Below the pieces are notes generated by a model that saw nothing but the letters and a program-made list of their open reading frames with translations, searched no databases and was not told the origin of the DNA. A program made the translations under genes and the position numbers. DNA of 64,000 nt from Ottowia sp. (GTDB lineage: Bacteria; Pseudomonadota; Gammaproteobacteria; Burkholderiales; Burkholderiaceae_C): positions 1,070,001 to 1,134,000 of the forward strand of contig NZ_JADJCO010000003.1 of assembly GCF_016703145.1 (NCBI RefSeq), in the 5' to 3' direction. Numbering within the stretch: the first letter of the stretch is position 1; every line of letters begins with the position of its first letter. Below, one piece after another: positions 1 through 12,342 of this stretch.

Positions 1-1240
<1,240 letters not shown>

Positions 1241-1355
1241 ATAACTTTGGTCTAAGGCCGATCAAGGTGGTTATGCCAAGTGACGTATTCAAATAAAAGC
1301 TGATTTGCTCTATGAATTGGTCGCTCAAGCCCATGGGCTTGGCGGCAAAAAGTTA
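1241..1355 (+). other. 23S-5S internal transcribed spacer, no tRNA
   Basis: About 115 nt separate the 23S and 5S genes. I see no tRNA cloverleaf or CCA end. A small inverted repeat (AAGCCCATGGGCTT, 1327-1340) sits just upstream of 5S and may take part in processing. Confidence 0.7.
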
Positions 1356-1470
1356 TGCCTGATGACCATAGCGAGGTGGTACCACTCCTTCCCATCCCGA
1401 ACAGGACAGTGAAACGCCTTAGCGCCGATGATAGTGCGGGTTCCCGTGTGAAAGTAGGACATCGTCAGGC
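1356..1470 (+). rRNA. rrf: 5S ribosomal RNA
   Basis: A complete 5S rRNA of about 115 nt. The 5' strand GCCTGATGA (1357-1365) pairs with the 3' end TCGTCAGGC to close helix I. The internal segments CCCATCCCGAAC and GTGAAACGCC are typical of 5S. It ends the rrn operon, and no distal tRNA follows before the terminator. Confidence 0.97.
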
Positions 1471-1484
1471 TATTACAGCGAGAG

Positions 1485-1516
1485 ACGCCCGGTCGAAAGA
1501 CCGGGCGTTTTCTTTT
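1485..1516 (+). terminator. rrn operon intrinsic terminator
   Basis: A perfect 10-bp stem (ACGCCCGGTC with GACCGGGCGT) closes a GAAA tetraloop and is followed by a T-rich tract (TTTTCTTTT). It lies 15 nt after the 5S rRNA. It is a textbook Rho-independent terminator. Confidence 0.95.
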
Positions 1517-1622
1517 GTGGCTTCGATTTTCGTCTCTTTGTTTTGTGCGGTTGGGCGTTCGATCTGATTGCGCTGCTCAGGCGTGCCGAGCCGATTGGTC
1601 GCCAGATGCCTACAATCGAACC

Positions 1623-3083
1623 ATGATGTCCCGCGAACCGACCATCGAGCGCTTGGCCACGGCCGACGCACTGCTGCTTGCGCCTTTCGACCTGAGCGAG
1701 GGCGATCTGGGCAGAACCCTCGGATTGATCTCGTCCCATCAAGTTGATGATGCGGACCTGTACTTCCAGTACACGCGCGCGGAGAGTTGGAGCTTGGAAG
1801 AAGGCATCGTCAAGACTGGCAGCTTTTCCATCGATCAGGGCGTGGGCGTGCGGGCGGTGGCGGGGGAGAAGACCGCGTTTGCCTACTCGGACGACATTTC
1901 GCTGGCCTCGTTGACCGATGCGGCGCAGACGGTGCGGACCATCGGTGCGGCGGGCCAGAGCCGGCGCATCAAGCTGCCTCGGCGCAAGGTGGCGACCGGC
2001 CGCACGCTTTACAACGGCCTGGATCCGATCGCCTCGCTCGACAGCACGGCCAAGGTGCGCCTGCTGGAGCAGATCGAGCGAATGGCCCGTGCCAAGGATC
2101 CGCGCGTGGTGCAGGTGATGGCGGGGCTGGCCAGCGAATACGACGTGGTGCTGATCGCCCGGCTCGATGGCACGCTGGCTGCGGATGTGCGGCCGTTGGT
2201 GCGGCTGTCAGTGACGGTGATTGCCGAGCAGAACGGCCGGCGCGAGGTCGGTTCCTTCGGCGGGGGCGGCCGTTTCGGCCTGGCTTGTTTCGACGATGCG
2301 CTGGTGCGCCGCTACGTGGACGAGGCCGTCAGCGCGGCCCTCACCAACCTGGAATCGCGGCCGGCGCCTGCCGGCGAGATGACCGTGGTGCTCGGGCCGG
2401 GGTGGCCGGGCGTGCTGCTGCATGAGGCGGTGGGCCATGGACTCGAGGGCGACTTCAACCGCAAGGGTTCGAGCGCGTTCAGCGGCCGCATCGGCCAGCG
2501 CGTGGCCGCCAAGGGCGTGACGGTACTGGACGACGGTACGATCGCCGACCGCCGCGGCAGCCTGAACGTGGACGACGAGGGCCACGCGACCCAGCGCAAC
2601 GTGTTGATCGAGGACGGCATCCTCAAGGGCTACATCCAGGACACGATGAATGCGCGCCTGATGAAGGTCAAGCCGACCGGCAACGGCCGGCGCGAGAGCT
2701 ACGCGCACATTCCGATGCCGCGCATGACCAACACCTACATGCTTGGTGGCGACAAGGATCCGCGCGAGATCGTGGCCAGCATCCAGCGCGGCCTGTACGC
2801 GACCAACTTCGGCGGCGGTCAGGTGGACATCACCAGCGGCAAGTTCGTCTTCTCGGCCAGCGAGGCGTTCTGGGTGGAGAACGGCCGCATCCAGTACCCG
2901 GTGAAAGGGGCGACCCTCGTCGGCAGCGGCCCGGAATCGCTGAAGAAGATCACCATGATCGGCCACGACATGGCGCTCGACTCCGGCGTTGGCACCTGCG
3001 GCAAGGAAGGGCAGAGCGTGCCGGTCGGCGTCGGCCAGCCGACGCTGCGCATCGACGGCCTGACGGTGGGCGGCACGGCATGA
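1623..3083 (+). CDS. tldD: TldD, metalloprotease subunit of TldD/TldE
   Basis: A 486-residue protein, close to the usual 480 or so of TldD. With its partner TldE (PmbA) this family forms a cytosolic zinc protease that degrades unfolded peptides and, in some bacteria, matures ribosomally made peptides. The zinc motif HEAVGH (H267, E268, H272) is present, and C459 in the TCGKEGQ stretch matches the family's third metal ligand. I chose the ATG pair at 1623; the open frame extends upstream into the rrn terminator, which cannot be coding. The tldE gene is not in this window. A copy of the intergenic repeat lies directly downstream. Confidence 0.95.
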   Translation: MMSREPTIERLATADALLLAPFDLSEGDLGRTLGLISSHQVDDADLYFQYTRAESWSLEEGIVKTGSFSIDQGVGVRAVAGEKTAFAYSDDISLASLTDAAQTVRTIGAAGQSRRIKLPRRKVATGRTLYNGLDPIASLDSTAKVRLLEQIERMARAKDPRVVQVMAGLASEYDVVLIARLDGTLAADVRPLVRLSVTVIAEQNGRREVGSFGGGGRFGLACFDDALVRRYVDEAVSAALTNLESRPAPAGEMTVVLGPGWPGVLLHEAVGHGLEGDFNRKGSSAFSGRIGQRVAAKGVTVLDDGTIADRRGSLNVDDEGHATQRNVLIEDGILKGYIQDTMNARLMKVKPTGNGRRESYAHIPMPRMTNTYMLGGDKDPREIVASIQRGLYATNFGGGQVDITSGKFVFSASEAFWVENGRIQYPVKGATLVGSGPESLKKITMIGHDMALDSGVGTCGKEGQSVPVGVGQPTLRIDGLTVGGTA

Positions 3084-3094
3084 CCATCGGTATT

Positions 3095-3152
3095 TCGGTG
3101 AAAATGGCCTTCTGCCCGCATCCAGTCTTTGCCTGAAGCTATCTTTAAGGAG
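3095..3152 (+). repeat. Intergenic repeat, copy R1
   Basis: First of 13 related elements of about 60 bp in this window. Recognisable parts are AAAATGGCCTTCTGCCCGC and the GAAGCTATC end. It lies just after tldD. The 3' hairpin typical of other copies is weak here. Confidence 0.7.
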
Positions 3153-3198
3153 CAATCGGCAGCCGCTCAGCATGCGGCTCAAGCCCATCCCCGAGCTG

Positions 3199-3207
3199 TG
3201 CTACATT
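3199..3207 (+). promoter_or_regulatory. Possible extended -10 promoter for the aroG leader
   Basis: TGC-TACATT fits an extended -10 element. No good -35 hexamer is visible 17-18 nt upstream. Transcription would start at about 3213-3215, only a few bases before the leader-peptide ATG, so the leader would be nearly leaderless. This is inference from motif and position only. Confidence 0.35.
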
Positions 3208-3216
3208 CTCACCGTG

Positions 3217-3288
3217 ATGAAACCCTCGGTCGCTTTTGACTTCTACTTTTGGTTCTCGGTCCCCGGCGGACGAGAGGCGGACGTGTAA
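3217..3288 (+). CDS. Aromatic-rich leader peptide of the DAHP synthase gene
   Basis: A 23-codon frame starts at ATG 3217 and ends at TAA 3286-3288. Its core reads F-D-F-Y-F-W-F: four Phe, one Tyr and one Trp within seven codons (3235-3255). An intrinsic terminator follows 25 nt after the stop, ahead of the DAHP synthase. This is the architecture of amino-acid attenuation, as in pheL or trpL: a shortage of charged aromatic tRNAs would stall the ribosome on the FDFYFWF codons and prevent terminator formation. No Shine-Dalgarno sequence is obvious, and a GTG lies one codon upstream. The role is inferred; the codon run and hairpin are seen directly. Confidence 0.85.
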   Translation: MKPSVAFDFYFWFSVPGGREADV

Positions 3289-3345
3289 GCCCACAGCAGA
3301 CCTTTCGACAAGAACCGCCGACGCGATCCGCCCGGCGGTTTTTTT
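3264..3345 (+). promoter_or_regulatory. Attenuator: antiterminator and intrinsic terminator before aroG
   Basis: Terminator: AACCGCCG (3313-3320) pairs with CGGCGGTT (3333-3340), with a 12-nt loop and a T tract at 3339-3345. Antiterminator: CGGCGG at 3264-3269, within the last codons of the leader peptide, is complementary to CCGCCG (3315-3320), the 5' arm of the terminator. A ribosome stalled on the aromatic codons leaves 3264-3269 free to form the antiterminator. A ribosome that reaches the stop codon covers it and lets the terminator form. The pairing is visible; the switching is inferred. Confidence 0.8.
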
Positions 3346-3387
3346 GTGCCCGATCACCTCATTTCGACTTCCTCCAGAAAGCTTCCG

Positions 3388-4509
3388 ATGAACGCCAAAG
3401 CCGTGCCCGACTCCGAGACCAAGCTCTCCCCGCAGGATCGCACCAGCCAGACCGACGACGAGCGCATCAAGGACATCACCGTGCTGCCTCCACCCGAACA
3501 CCTGATCCGCTTCTTCCCCATCCGCGGCACGCCGGTCGAGTCGCTCATCGGCGGCACGCGCCAGGCCATACGCCGCATGATCGGCGGCCAGGACGACCGC
3601 CTGCTGGTCGTCATCGGCCCCTGTTCCATCCACGACCCGGCGGCGGCGCTGGACTATGCCCGTCGCCTGAAGCCGCTGCGCGACCACTATGCCGACGCGC
3701 TGGAGATCGTGATGCGCGTGTACTTCGAGAAGCCGCGCACCACCGTCGGTTGGAAGGGCCTCATCAACGATCCCTACCTCGACGAGAGCTTCCGCATCGA
3801 TGAGGGCTTGCGCATCGCGCGCCAGCTGCTGATCGACATCAACCGTCTCGGCTTGCCGGCGGGCAGCGAGTTCCTGGACGTGATCTCGCCGCAATACATC
3901 GGCGACCTGATCGCCTGGGGCGCCATTGGCGCCCGCACCACCGAGAGCCAGGTGCACCGCGAGCTGGCTTCCGGCCTGTCGGCGCCCATCGGCTTCAAGA
4001 ACGGCACCGACGGCAACATCAAGATCGCCACCGACGCCATCCAGGCTGCGGCGCGCGGGCACCACTTCCTGTCGGTGCACAAGAACGGGCAGGTCGCCAT
4101 CGTCCAGACCGAGGGCAACAGGGACTGCCACGTCATCCTGCGCGGCGGCAAGACGCCCAACTACGACGCCGCTAGCGTCGAGGCCGCCTGCCAGGAACTG
4201 GAGGCCGCCAAGCTGCCCGCCGCGCTGATGGTGGACATGAGCCACGCCAACAGCAGCAAGCAGCACGAGCGCCAGCTCGACGTGGCGCGCGACATCTCTG
4301 CACAAGTGAGCGCCGGCTCACGCCGCGTCTTCGGCGTGATGGTCGAGAGCCACCTGCACGACGGCGCGCAGAAGTTCACGCCCGGCAAGGACGACGTGAG
4401 CGCGCTGGAGTATGGCAAGAGCATCACCGACGCCTGCATCGGCTGGGACGGCTCGCGGACCATCCTGCAGCTGCTGGCCGACGCGGTGCGGGCGCGCCGC
4501 GCGCGTTGA
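3388..4509 (+). CDS. aroG: 3-deoxy-7-phosphoheptulonate (DAHP) synthase, class I
   Basis: This 373-residue enzyme condenses phosphoenolpyruvate and erythrose 4-phosphate, the first step of the shikimate pathway. It is a type I alpha DAHP synthase like E. coli AroG/AroF/AroH (about 350 residues). The metal-binding Cys sits in VVIGPCSIHD (C79), followed by RVYFEKPRTT and GWKGLINDP, and later GARTTESQVHRELASG. Translation is placed at ATG 3388; a GTG at 3346 is in frame but overlaps the terminator T tract. Attenuation by the preceding leader peptide is expected. Which aromatic amino acid inhibits the enzyme cannot be told by eye, so the aroG/F/H symbol is approximate. Confidence 0.93.
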   Translation: MNAKAVPDSETKLSPQDRTSQTDDERIKDITVLPPPEHLIRFFPIRGTPVESLIGGTRQAIRRMIGGQDDRLLVVIGPCSIHDPAAALDYARRLKPLRDHYADALEIVMRVYFEKPRTTVGWKGLINDPYLDESFRIDEGLRIARQLLIDINRLGLPAGSEFLDVISPQYIGDLIAWGAIGARTTESQVHRELASGLSAPIGFKNGTDGNIKIATDAIQAAARGHHFLSVHKNGQVAIVQTEGNRDCHVILRGGKTPNYDAASVEAACQELEAAKLPAALMVDMSHANSSKQHERQLDVARDISAQVSAGSRRVFGVMVESHLHDGAQKFTPGKDDVSALEYGKSITDACIGWDGSRTILQLLADAVRARRAR

Positions 4510-4551
4510 CGGCCCTGCCGCCGCCCGGCCTGTGCCGGCAGCGGGATTCTG

Positions 4552-4593
4552 AGTGAAAACGGGCTCCAGCCAGCGCGAAATAAGCGCTGGCAG

Positions 4594-4615
<22 letters not shown>
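4552..4615 (+). repeat. Intergenic repeat, copy R2, overlapping the mpl 3' end
   Basis: The copy contains a perfect hairpin, CCAGCGC (4566-4572) with GCGCTGG (4580-4586), followed by the characteristic CAGCTATTG. It lies between convergent aroG and mpl. The TAG stop of mpl (4594-4596 on the minus strand) is part of the repeat's AGCTAT motif. Confidence 0.85.
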
Positions 4616-6054
<1,439 letters not shown>

Positions 6055-6100
6055 GCGGCCGATTCTAGGCGGCTTTCAAGACGGCGACCGGGCCGGTTTT

Positions 6101-6157
6101 CGGATGAAAATCGGCTGCAGCCTATATGGATACTGCGCTTGCAGCTATCAAAACAGG
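6101..6157 (+). repeat. Intergenic repeat, copy R3
   Basis: GATGAAAATCGGCTGCAGCC, then ATACTGCGCTTGCAGCTATC, matches the family's 5' block and the conserved AGCTAT. It lies between divergent mpl and the next plus-strand gene. Confidence 0.75.
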
Positions 6158-6211
6158 ATGGGCGGAGGCCGGCGCTGCCGTCGCGCGCCGCCGCAGGGCA
6201 GAATGCGGCCC

Positions 6212-6808
6212 ATGGAAACCCTGACGCACGAGATCGCCGCCGTCGCCGCGCGGCTGGTCGTCGAAGACGGGCTGGACTACGGCGCCGCCAAGCGCCGCGC
6301 GCAGAAGACGCTGGGCGCCCCTCCGCGCACGGCGCTGCCGGCCAACGACCTGGTCGAGGCCGAGGTGCGCGCCTACCTCGCGCTGTTCCACGCCGACACC
6401 CAGCCCGCTGAACTGGCGGCGCTGCGCCGGCTGGCGCTGCAGTGGATGGAGCGGCTGGCCGAGTTCCGCCCGCACCTGTGCGGCGCGGTGTGGAACGGCA
6501 CCGCCACGCGCCGCTGCGACGTCCACCTGCAACTGTTCTGCGACGACCCCAAGTCCGCCGAGATCGCGCTGATCGATCACCGCGTGGACCACGTCGCGCG
6601 CACCGTGGCCGGCTTCAACGGCGCGGCGGTGGAGGCGCTGAGCTTTTCCAGCCCCTGCCCGGAACTGGGCGAGCCCATCGGCGTGCACTTGATGATTCAC
6701 GACTGGGGCGACCTGCGCGGTGCCCTGAAGCCTGGCACCGACGGCCAGCCGCCGCGCGGCGACCGCCAGGCGCTGGCGCAGCGCATGGCGCGGGAGACCC
6801 AGGCATGA
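6212..6808 (+). CDS. Conserved hypothetical protein between mpl and tlpA-like gene
   Basis: A 198-residue soluble protein with no signal peptide or membrane segment. The N-terminal half is helical (ARLVVEDGLDYGAAKRRAQK). The centre has RPHLCGAVWNGTATRRCDVH followed by LQLFCDDPKSAEIALIDH, which faintly recalls a nucleotidyltransferase-type fold, but I see no clear catalytic motif. I recall homologues beside mpl in Burkholderiales without a proven function. The ATG at 6212 was chosen because upstream codons run into repeat R3. Its stop overlaps the start of the next gene (ATGA), so the two are probably cotranscribed and translationally coupled. Confidence 0.75.
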   Translation: METLTHEIAAVAARLVVEDGLDYGAAKRRAQKTLGAPPRTALPANDLVEAEVRAYLALFHADTQPAELAALRRLALQWMERLAEFRPHLCGAVWNGTATRRCDVHLQLFCDDPKSAEIALIDHRVDHVARTVAGFNGAAVEALSFSSPCPELGEPIGVHLMIHDWGDLRGALKPGTDGQPPRGDRQALAQRMARETQA

Positions 6809-7353
6809 CGGCGCCGGGACCGACCCCGCCGGCTGCCGCGCCCGCGCGCGGCAGCCGCCGCTGGGTGCTGGCGGGCGTGGCCGCCCTGGCCGCCGCCGCA
6901 GGCGCCGGCGTGGCGTGGCAGCGCTTCCGGCTGGAAGAGGCCGACACCAGCGGATTCTGGGGGCACTCGTTTCCCACGCCCGAGGGCGGCACGCTGGCGC
7001 TGGCGGAGTTGCGGGGCCGGCCGCTGCTGGTCAACTTCTGGGCCACCTGGTGCCCGCCGTGCGTCGAGGAGCTGCCGCTGCTGAGCCGTTTCTACACCGA
7101 CAACCGGGCCGGCGGCTGGCAGGTGCTGGGGCTGGCGGTCGATCAGGTGGAGCCCGTCCGGCGCTTCCTGGCCCGCGCGCCGGTCAGCTTTCCGGTGGCG
7201 CTGGCGGGGCTGGCAGGGGTCGATCTGACCCGGGCGCTGGGCAACGCGGCGGGCGGGCTGCCGTTCAGCGTGGTGTTCGATGCCCAGGGTGCGCTGCGGC
7301 ACCGCAAGATCGGACAGATCCAGCCGGCCGATCTCGCGGTCTGGCGCGGCTGA
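6805..7353 (+). CDS. TlpA-like membrane-anchored thioredoxin
   Basis: A 182-residue thiol-disulfide oxidoreductase of the TlpA/ResA type. One N-terminal membrane segment (about 19-38) anchors the thioredoxin domain in the periplasm. The redox motif WCPPC (C83, C86) lies in LLVNFWATWCPPCVEELPLL, and the cis-proline loop is GGLPFSVV. Such proteins reduce apocytochromes or other periplasmic disulfides. The window also encodes a ResB/CcsA maturation system 30 kb away, a plausible but unproven client. Its start overlaps the preceding stop. Confidence 0.88.
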   Translation: MTAPGPTPPAAAPARGSRRWVLAGVAALAAAAGAGVAWQRFRLEEADTSGFWGHSFPTPEGGTLALAELRGRPLLVNFWATWCPPCVEELPLLSRFYTDNRAGGWQVLGLAVDQVEPVRRFLARAPVSFPVALAGLAGVDLTRALGNAAGGLPFSVVFDAQGALRHRKIGQIQPADLAVWRG

Positions 7354-7444
7354 TCCGCTGGCGTCGAGTTGTAGAAATTGAAATCAAATCGGGAAAGTTG
7401 CGTCCAAATTGGTTAAGATGAGGCAAATTTAACGAAAACGCTTC

Positions 7445-7906
7445 ATGGACCTGCGCAAACTCAAAACTCTGATCGACCTTGTGTCGGAATCCAACGTCTC
7501 CGAACTCGAGATCACCGAAGCCGAAGGCAAGGTGCGCATCGTCAAGGGCGGGCCAGCGGCGCCGGCGCAAGCCCTGATCGTGCCGCATCCGGTTCCGGCT
7601 GCGGCCAGCGGGGCACCGGCTCCCGCACCGGCGGCGGCCAGCCCCGCGCCGGCCGCCGTGGCCGAGATCAGGGGCTTCATCGTCAAGTCGCCGATGGTCG
7701 GCACCTTCTACCGCGCGGCCAGCCCGGGCGCCAAGTCGTTCGTCGAAGTGGGCCAGAAGGTCAACGAGGGCGACACGCTGTGCATCATCGAGGCGATGAA
7801 GATCCTCAACGAGATCGATGCCGAGAAGTCCGGCACCATCACCCAGATCCTGGGCGAGAACGGCCAGGCGGTGGAATACGGCCAGCCGTTGTTCGTCATC
7901 GAATAA
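7445..7906 (+). CDS. accB: Biotin carboxyl carrier protein of acetyl-CoA carboxylase
   Basis: A 153-residue BCCP subunit that carries biotin between the carboxylase and carboxyltransferase halves of acetyl-CoA carboxylase, the first step of fatty acid synthesis. The biotinylated lysine is K119 in [11 protein letters not shown]. An Ala/Pro-rich linker (about 36-72) separates the N-terminal part from the lipoyl/biotinyl domain (75-153). The gene starts a run accB-accC-prmA. The AT-rich region 7365-7440 just upstream probably holds the promoter, but I cannot assign convincing -35 and -10 boxes. Confidence 0.97.
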   Translation: MDLRKLKTLIDLVSESNVSELEITEAEGKVRIVKGGPAAPAQALIVPHPVPAAASGAPAPAPAAASPAPAAVAEIRGFIVKSPMVGTFYRAASPGAKSFVEVGQKVNEGDTLCIIEAMKILNEIDAEKSGTITQILGENGQAVEYGQPLFVIE

Positions 7907-7925
7907 GCCAACCGCGGAGCAGCGG

Positions 7926-9275
<1,350 letters not shown>

Positions 9276-9297
9276 CGGCCGGGCGGCGCCTGGGTTA

Positions 9298-9360
9298 TTT
9301 GAGCCAGATCGGGCTCAAGCCCGCACCAATATTTCGCTGAAAGCTATTTATTTTGTAGTG
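9298..9360 (+). repeat. Intergenic repeat, copy R4
   Basis: TTTGAGCCAGATCGGGCTCAAGCCC, then ATATTTCGCTGAAAGCTATT, matches the family closely (compare copy R9 at 40558). It fills the accC-prmA gap and ends six bases before the prmA ATG, so it forms the prmA ribosome-binding region. Confidence 0.85.
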
Positions 9361-9366
9361 AATGCC

Positions 9367-10251
9367 ATGTTTGAACTGCGGCTGATCTGCCCGGAAGATG
9401 CCGTCGAGCCGGTCTGCGACGCGCTCCAGGCCCTGGATGCGCTCAGCGTCGGCGTGGAGGACGCGGACGAAGGCACCGAGGCCGAGCGCGCGCTGTTCGG
9501 CGAGCCCGGCCTGCCGCCGCCGGCCGAGGGCTGGGCGCGCACCGCGGTCGTGGCGCTGTTCGCCGACGAGGCCGGCGCGCGCGAGGCGGCGCGGCTGTTG
9601 CCGGCGCAGGACTTCTTCGCCGGCAGCGCGGTGCAGACCATCGCCCCCGTGCCTGAGCAGGACTGGGTGCGTCTGACGCAGTCGCAGTTCGAGCCGGTGC
9701 AGATCACCCCCAGCTTCTGGATCGTGCCGAGCTGGCACGACGTGCCCGCGCGGGCCGAGCGCGTGATCCGGCTCGACCCCGGCCTCGCCTTCGGCACCGG
9801 CACGCACCCCACCACCCGCATGTGCCTGCGCTGGATCGCAAGGACGGACCTGAGAGGCCAGCGGGTGCTGGACTACGGCTGCGGCTCCGGCATCCTGGCC
9901 ATCGGCGCGGCGCTGCATGGCGCGGCGCAGGTGGATGCGGTCGACATCGACGAGGCCGCCGTCCGCGCCACCCGGGACAACGCCGCCGCCAACGGCGTGC
10001 GGCTGGCCGCCGGCCTGCCCGATCAGGCGCAGGGCCTGTACGGCACCGTGCTGGCCAACATCCTGGCCACGCCGCTGAAGGTGCTGGCGCCGCTGCTGTG
10101 CGGCCACGTCGCGCCCGGTGGCGCGCTGGTGCTGGCCGGCGTGCTGGAGCGGCAGACCGAGGAACTGCAGGCGGCCTACCGGCCCGATCTGGCGCTGCAA
10201 GTGGCCGACCGCGAGGATGGCTGGGTGCTGCTCACCGCGCGCCGCGTCTGA
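9367..10251 (+). CDS. prmA: Ribosomal protein L11 methyltransferase
   Basis: A 294-residue SAM-dependent enzyme that trimethylates ribosomal protein L11 (E. coli 293). Typical PrmA motifs are DPGLAFGTGTHPTTRMCLRW, the SAM loop VLDYGCGSGILAIGA, and NILATPLKVLAP in place of NPPY. The ATG at 9367 is chosen; a GTG at 9358 is in frame but lies within repeat R4. prmA after accC is a common order in Burkholderiales. Confidence 0.95.
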   Translation: MFELRLICPEDAVEPVCDALQALDALSVGVEDADEGTEAERALFGEPGLPPPAEGWARTAVVALFADEAGAREAARLLPAQDFFAGSAVQTIAPVPEQDWVRLTQSQFEPVQITPSFWIVPSWHDVPARAERVIRLDPGLAFGTGTHPTTRMCLRWIARTDLRGQRVLDYGCGSGILAIGAALHGAAQVDAVDIDEAAVRATRDNAAANGVRLAAGLPDQAQGLYGTVLANILATPLKVLAPLLCGHVAPGGALVLAGVLERQTEELQAAYRPDLALQVADREDGWVLLTARRV

Positions 10252-10303
10252 GCCTCGCACGGGCGGGGCGCGGGTGGGGCGCCTGCCTACAATCGCCGCA
10301 ACC

Positions 10304-11311
10304 ATGAACCTGATCACGTGCTGCCCCGCCTGCTCGACCCTGTTCAAGGTCGTGCCGGACCAGTTGCGCATCTCGGCCGGCTGGGTGCGCTGCGGGCATT
10401 GCGCGGAAGTGTTCGATGCGCAAGCGCATCTGCAGCCGCAGGGCTTGGGCGCCGAAGTGCCTCAAACCATAGCGCCGGTGTCCGTGCCAGCGCCCGAGCC
10501 CATTCCTAATTTCGCATCCCTGCTGCGCCAGCCCGATCAACCCGATGCCGTGGCGGTGTCCCCGGTGGCCTGGCCTGATGAGGCGGCCGAACCAGCCGGG
10601 GCCGCCAGCGCGGACGTTGGCGCTGCCGTGCCGGTGGTAGTCCCGCTGGTCGCAGACCCGGCCGCCGCCGAGCCTGTCACCACGGTCGATTTCGTCCTCA
10701 GCGACCTGGGGCGGAATGAGGAGGACTCTCAGTTCGATCCGGGCGACGGCTTGCCATCCGCGCCATCCGCCGCGGACGATGCACCGCAAGAGACGCCGTC
10801 CTTCGTCGCGCAGGCGCGGCGCCGCGCGTTTTGGGCGTCGCGCCCCGTGCGGCTGGGGCTGGGGCTGGCCGTGGTGGTGCTGGCGCTGGGCCTGGGGCTG
10901 CAAATGATCGTCAGCCAGCGCGACTGGCTGGCCGCACGCCATCCGCAACTCGCCCCCGCGCTGGCCGCGCTGTGCCACCCGCTGGGGTGCGCCGTCCAGC
11001 CCTACCGGCGCCTGGAGGCGATCGTCATCGACAGTTCCAGCTTCAACCGCGAAGGACCGAATGCGTTCCGCTTCAGCCTCACCCTGCGCAACAGCGCCGG
11101 CCTGCCGGTGGCGACGCCGGCCCTCGAACTGGCCCTGACCGATGTGCAGGACCAGGTGATGGTGCGCCGCGTCGTCCACCCGGCCGACTTGGGCGCACCG
11201 GCGGCCCTGGCGGCGCGCGGCGAGTTCAGCGGCGCCAGCGCGCTGACCGTGGCCGACGCGTCCCAACCCTCGGCCATCGTCGGCTATCGGCTCAACGCGT
11301 TCTATCCCTGA
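10304..11311 (+). CDS. Zinc-ribbon membrane protein of the MJ0042/DUF3426 type
   Basis: A 335-residue protein with an N-terminal zinc ribbon: CPAC (C7, C10) and CGHC (C30, C33). An acidic, Ala/Pro-rich linker follows, then one membrane helix (LGLGLAVVVLALGLGLQMIV), then a C-terminal DUF3426-like beta domain (SSFNREGPNAFRFSLTLRNS). The zinc ribbon would face the cytosol and the C-terminal domain the periplasm. The function is unknown. It follows prmA on the same strand. I am sure of the family, not of the role. Confidence 0.85.
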   Translation: MNLITCCPACSTLFKVVPDQLRISAGWVRCGHCAEVFDAQAHLQPQGLGAEVPQTIAPVSVPAPEPIPNFASLLRQPDQPDAVAVSPVAWPDEAAEPAGAASADVGAAVPVVVPLVADPAAAEPVTTVDFVLSDLGRNEEDSQFDPGDGLPSAPSAADDAPQETPSFVAQARRRAFWASRPVRLGLGLAVVVLALGLGLQMIVSQRDWLAARHPQLAPALAALCHPLGCAVQPYRRLEAIVIDSSSFNREGPNAFRFSLTLRNSAGLPVATPALELALTDVQDQVMVRRVVHPADLGAPAALAARGEFSGASALTVADASQPSAIVGYRLNAFYP

Positions 11312-11377
11312 CGGCGGCGTGGCCACCTTCGGGTGGCGCGGCGCGCTTTTCCAGCTTTCCAACCCATTGCTTTTCTC

Positions 11378-12283
11378 ATGGCGACTCTGATCTGCGGCTC
11401 TCTGGCGTTCGATACCATCATGGGCTTCGAGGGGCGCTTCGCGGCGCAGATCCTGCCCGACCAGCTCCACATCCTGAACGTGTCCTTCCTGGTGCCGAGC
11501 CTGCGGCGCGACTTCGGCGGCTGCGCCGGCAACATCGCCTATGCCATGCGCCAGCTGGGTGGCGAGCCCCTGCCGATGGCCACCGTGGGCAACGACGGCG
11601 CGGACTACCTGGGGCGCCTGGAGGCGCTGGGCATCAGCACCGAGTTCGTGCGCGAGATCGACGGCACCTACACCGCGCAGGCCATGATCATGACCGACCG
11701 CGACAACAACCAGATCACCGCCTTCCACCCGGGCGCGATGATGCAGGCGCACGCCACGCGCGTGCCGTCGCGGCCGGATATCCGGCTGGGCATCATTTCG
11801 CCCGACGGGCGCGACGCGATGTTGCAGCACGCCGAGCAGTTCCATGCCGCGGGCATTCCCTTCGTGTTCGACCCCGGCCAGGGCCTGCCGATGTTCGACG
11901 GCGCCGAGCTGGCGCACTTCGTCGAGCTGGCGGACTGGGTCACGGTGAACGACTACGAGGGACGCATGCTGTGCGACCGCATGGGCGTGGAACTGGCCGA
12001 GCTGTCGCGCCGAGTCCGTGGCTTGGTGGTGACGCTGGCCGGCGAAGGCTGCGAGATCTGGGAAGACGGCAGCAGGACCCTTGTACCCGCCGTCAGGGCG
12101 GCGGAGGTGGTGGACCCCACCGGCTGCGGCGATGCCTGGCGCGGCGCGCTGCTGTACGGGCTGGAGCAGGGCTGGCCGCTGGCCCGCTGCGCGGCGCTCG
12201 GCAACCGGCTCGGGGCGCTCAAGGTCGCCTCGCGCGGGCCGCAGAACTATGTGGTGGATGGCGTGGCGCCGGGTGTCGCGTGA
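11378..12283 (+). CDS. PfkB-family sugar/nucleoside kinase
   Basis: A 301-residue ribokinase-family kinase. The C-terminal signature DPTGCGDAWRGALLYG carries the catalytic Asp (D252), and the N-terminal GGCAGNIAYAMRQLGG matches the first PfkB signature. Substrate is not clear by eye: homologues in this order are often called adenosine kinase or carbohydrate kinase. A short UUCG-loop hairpin (GCCACC-TTCG-GGTGGC, 11322-11337) lies in the gap upstream. The gene converges with the histone-like gene, with a terminator between them. Confidence 0.85.
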   Translation: MATLICGSLAFDTIMGFEGRFAAQILPDQLHILNVSFLVPSLRRDFGGCAGNIAYAMRQLGGEPLPMATVGNDGADYLGRLEALGISTEFVREIDGTYTAQAMIMTDRDNNQITAFHPGAMMQAHATRVPSRPDIRLGIISPDGRDAMLQHAEQFHAAGIPFVFDPGQGLPMFDGAELAHFVELADWVTVNDYEGRMLCDRMGVELAELSRRVRGLVVTLAGEGCEIWEDGSRTLVPAVRAAEVVDPTGCGDAWRGALLYGLEQGWPLARCAALGNRLGALKVASRGPQNYVVDGVAPGVA

Positions 12284-12342
12284 GCTCGTGGATGGCTCGC
12301 GCCGGCTGGTGAACCCTGGTGGCTGACCTTCGCGGCCTGGAC

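Noticed and set aside
1241..1355. Possible tRNA between 23S and 5S
   Set aside because: No T-loop (GGTTCGAATCC-like), no D-loop and no acceptor stem could be found.
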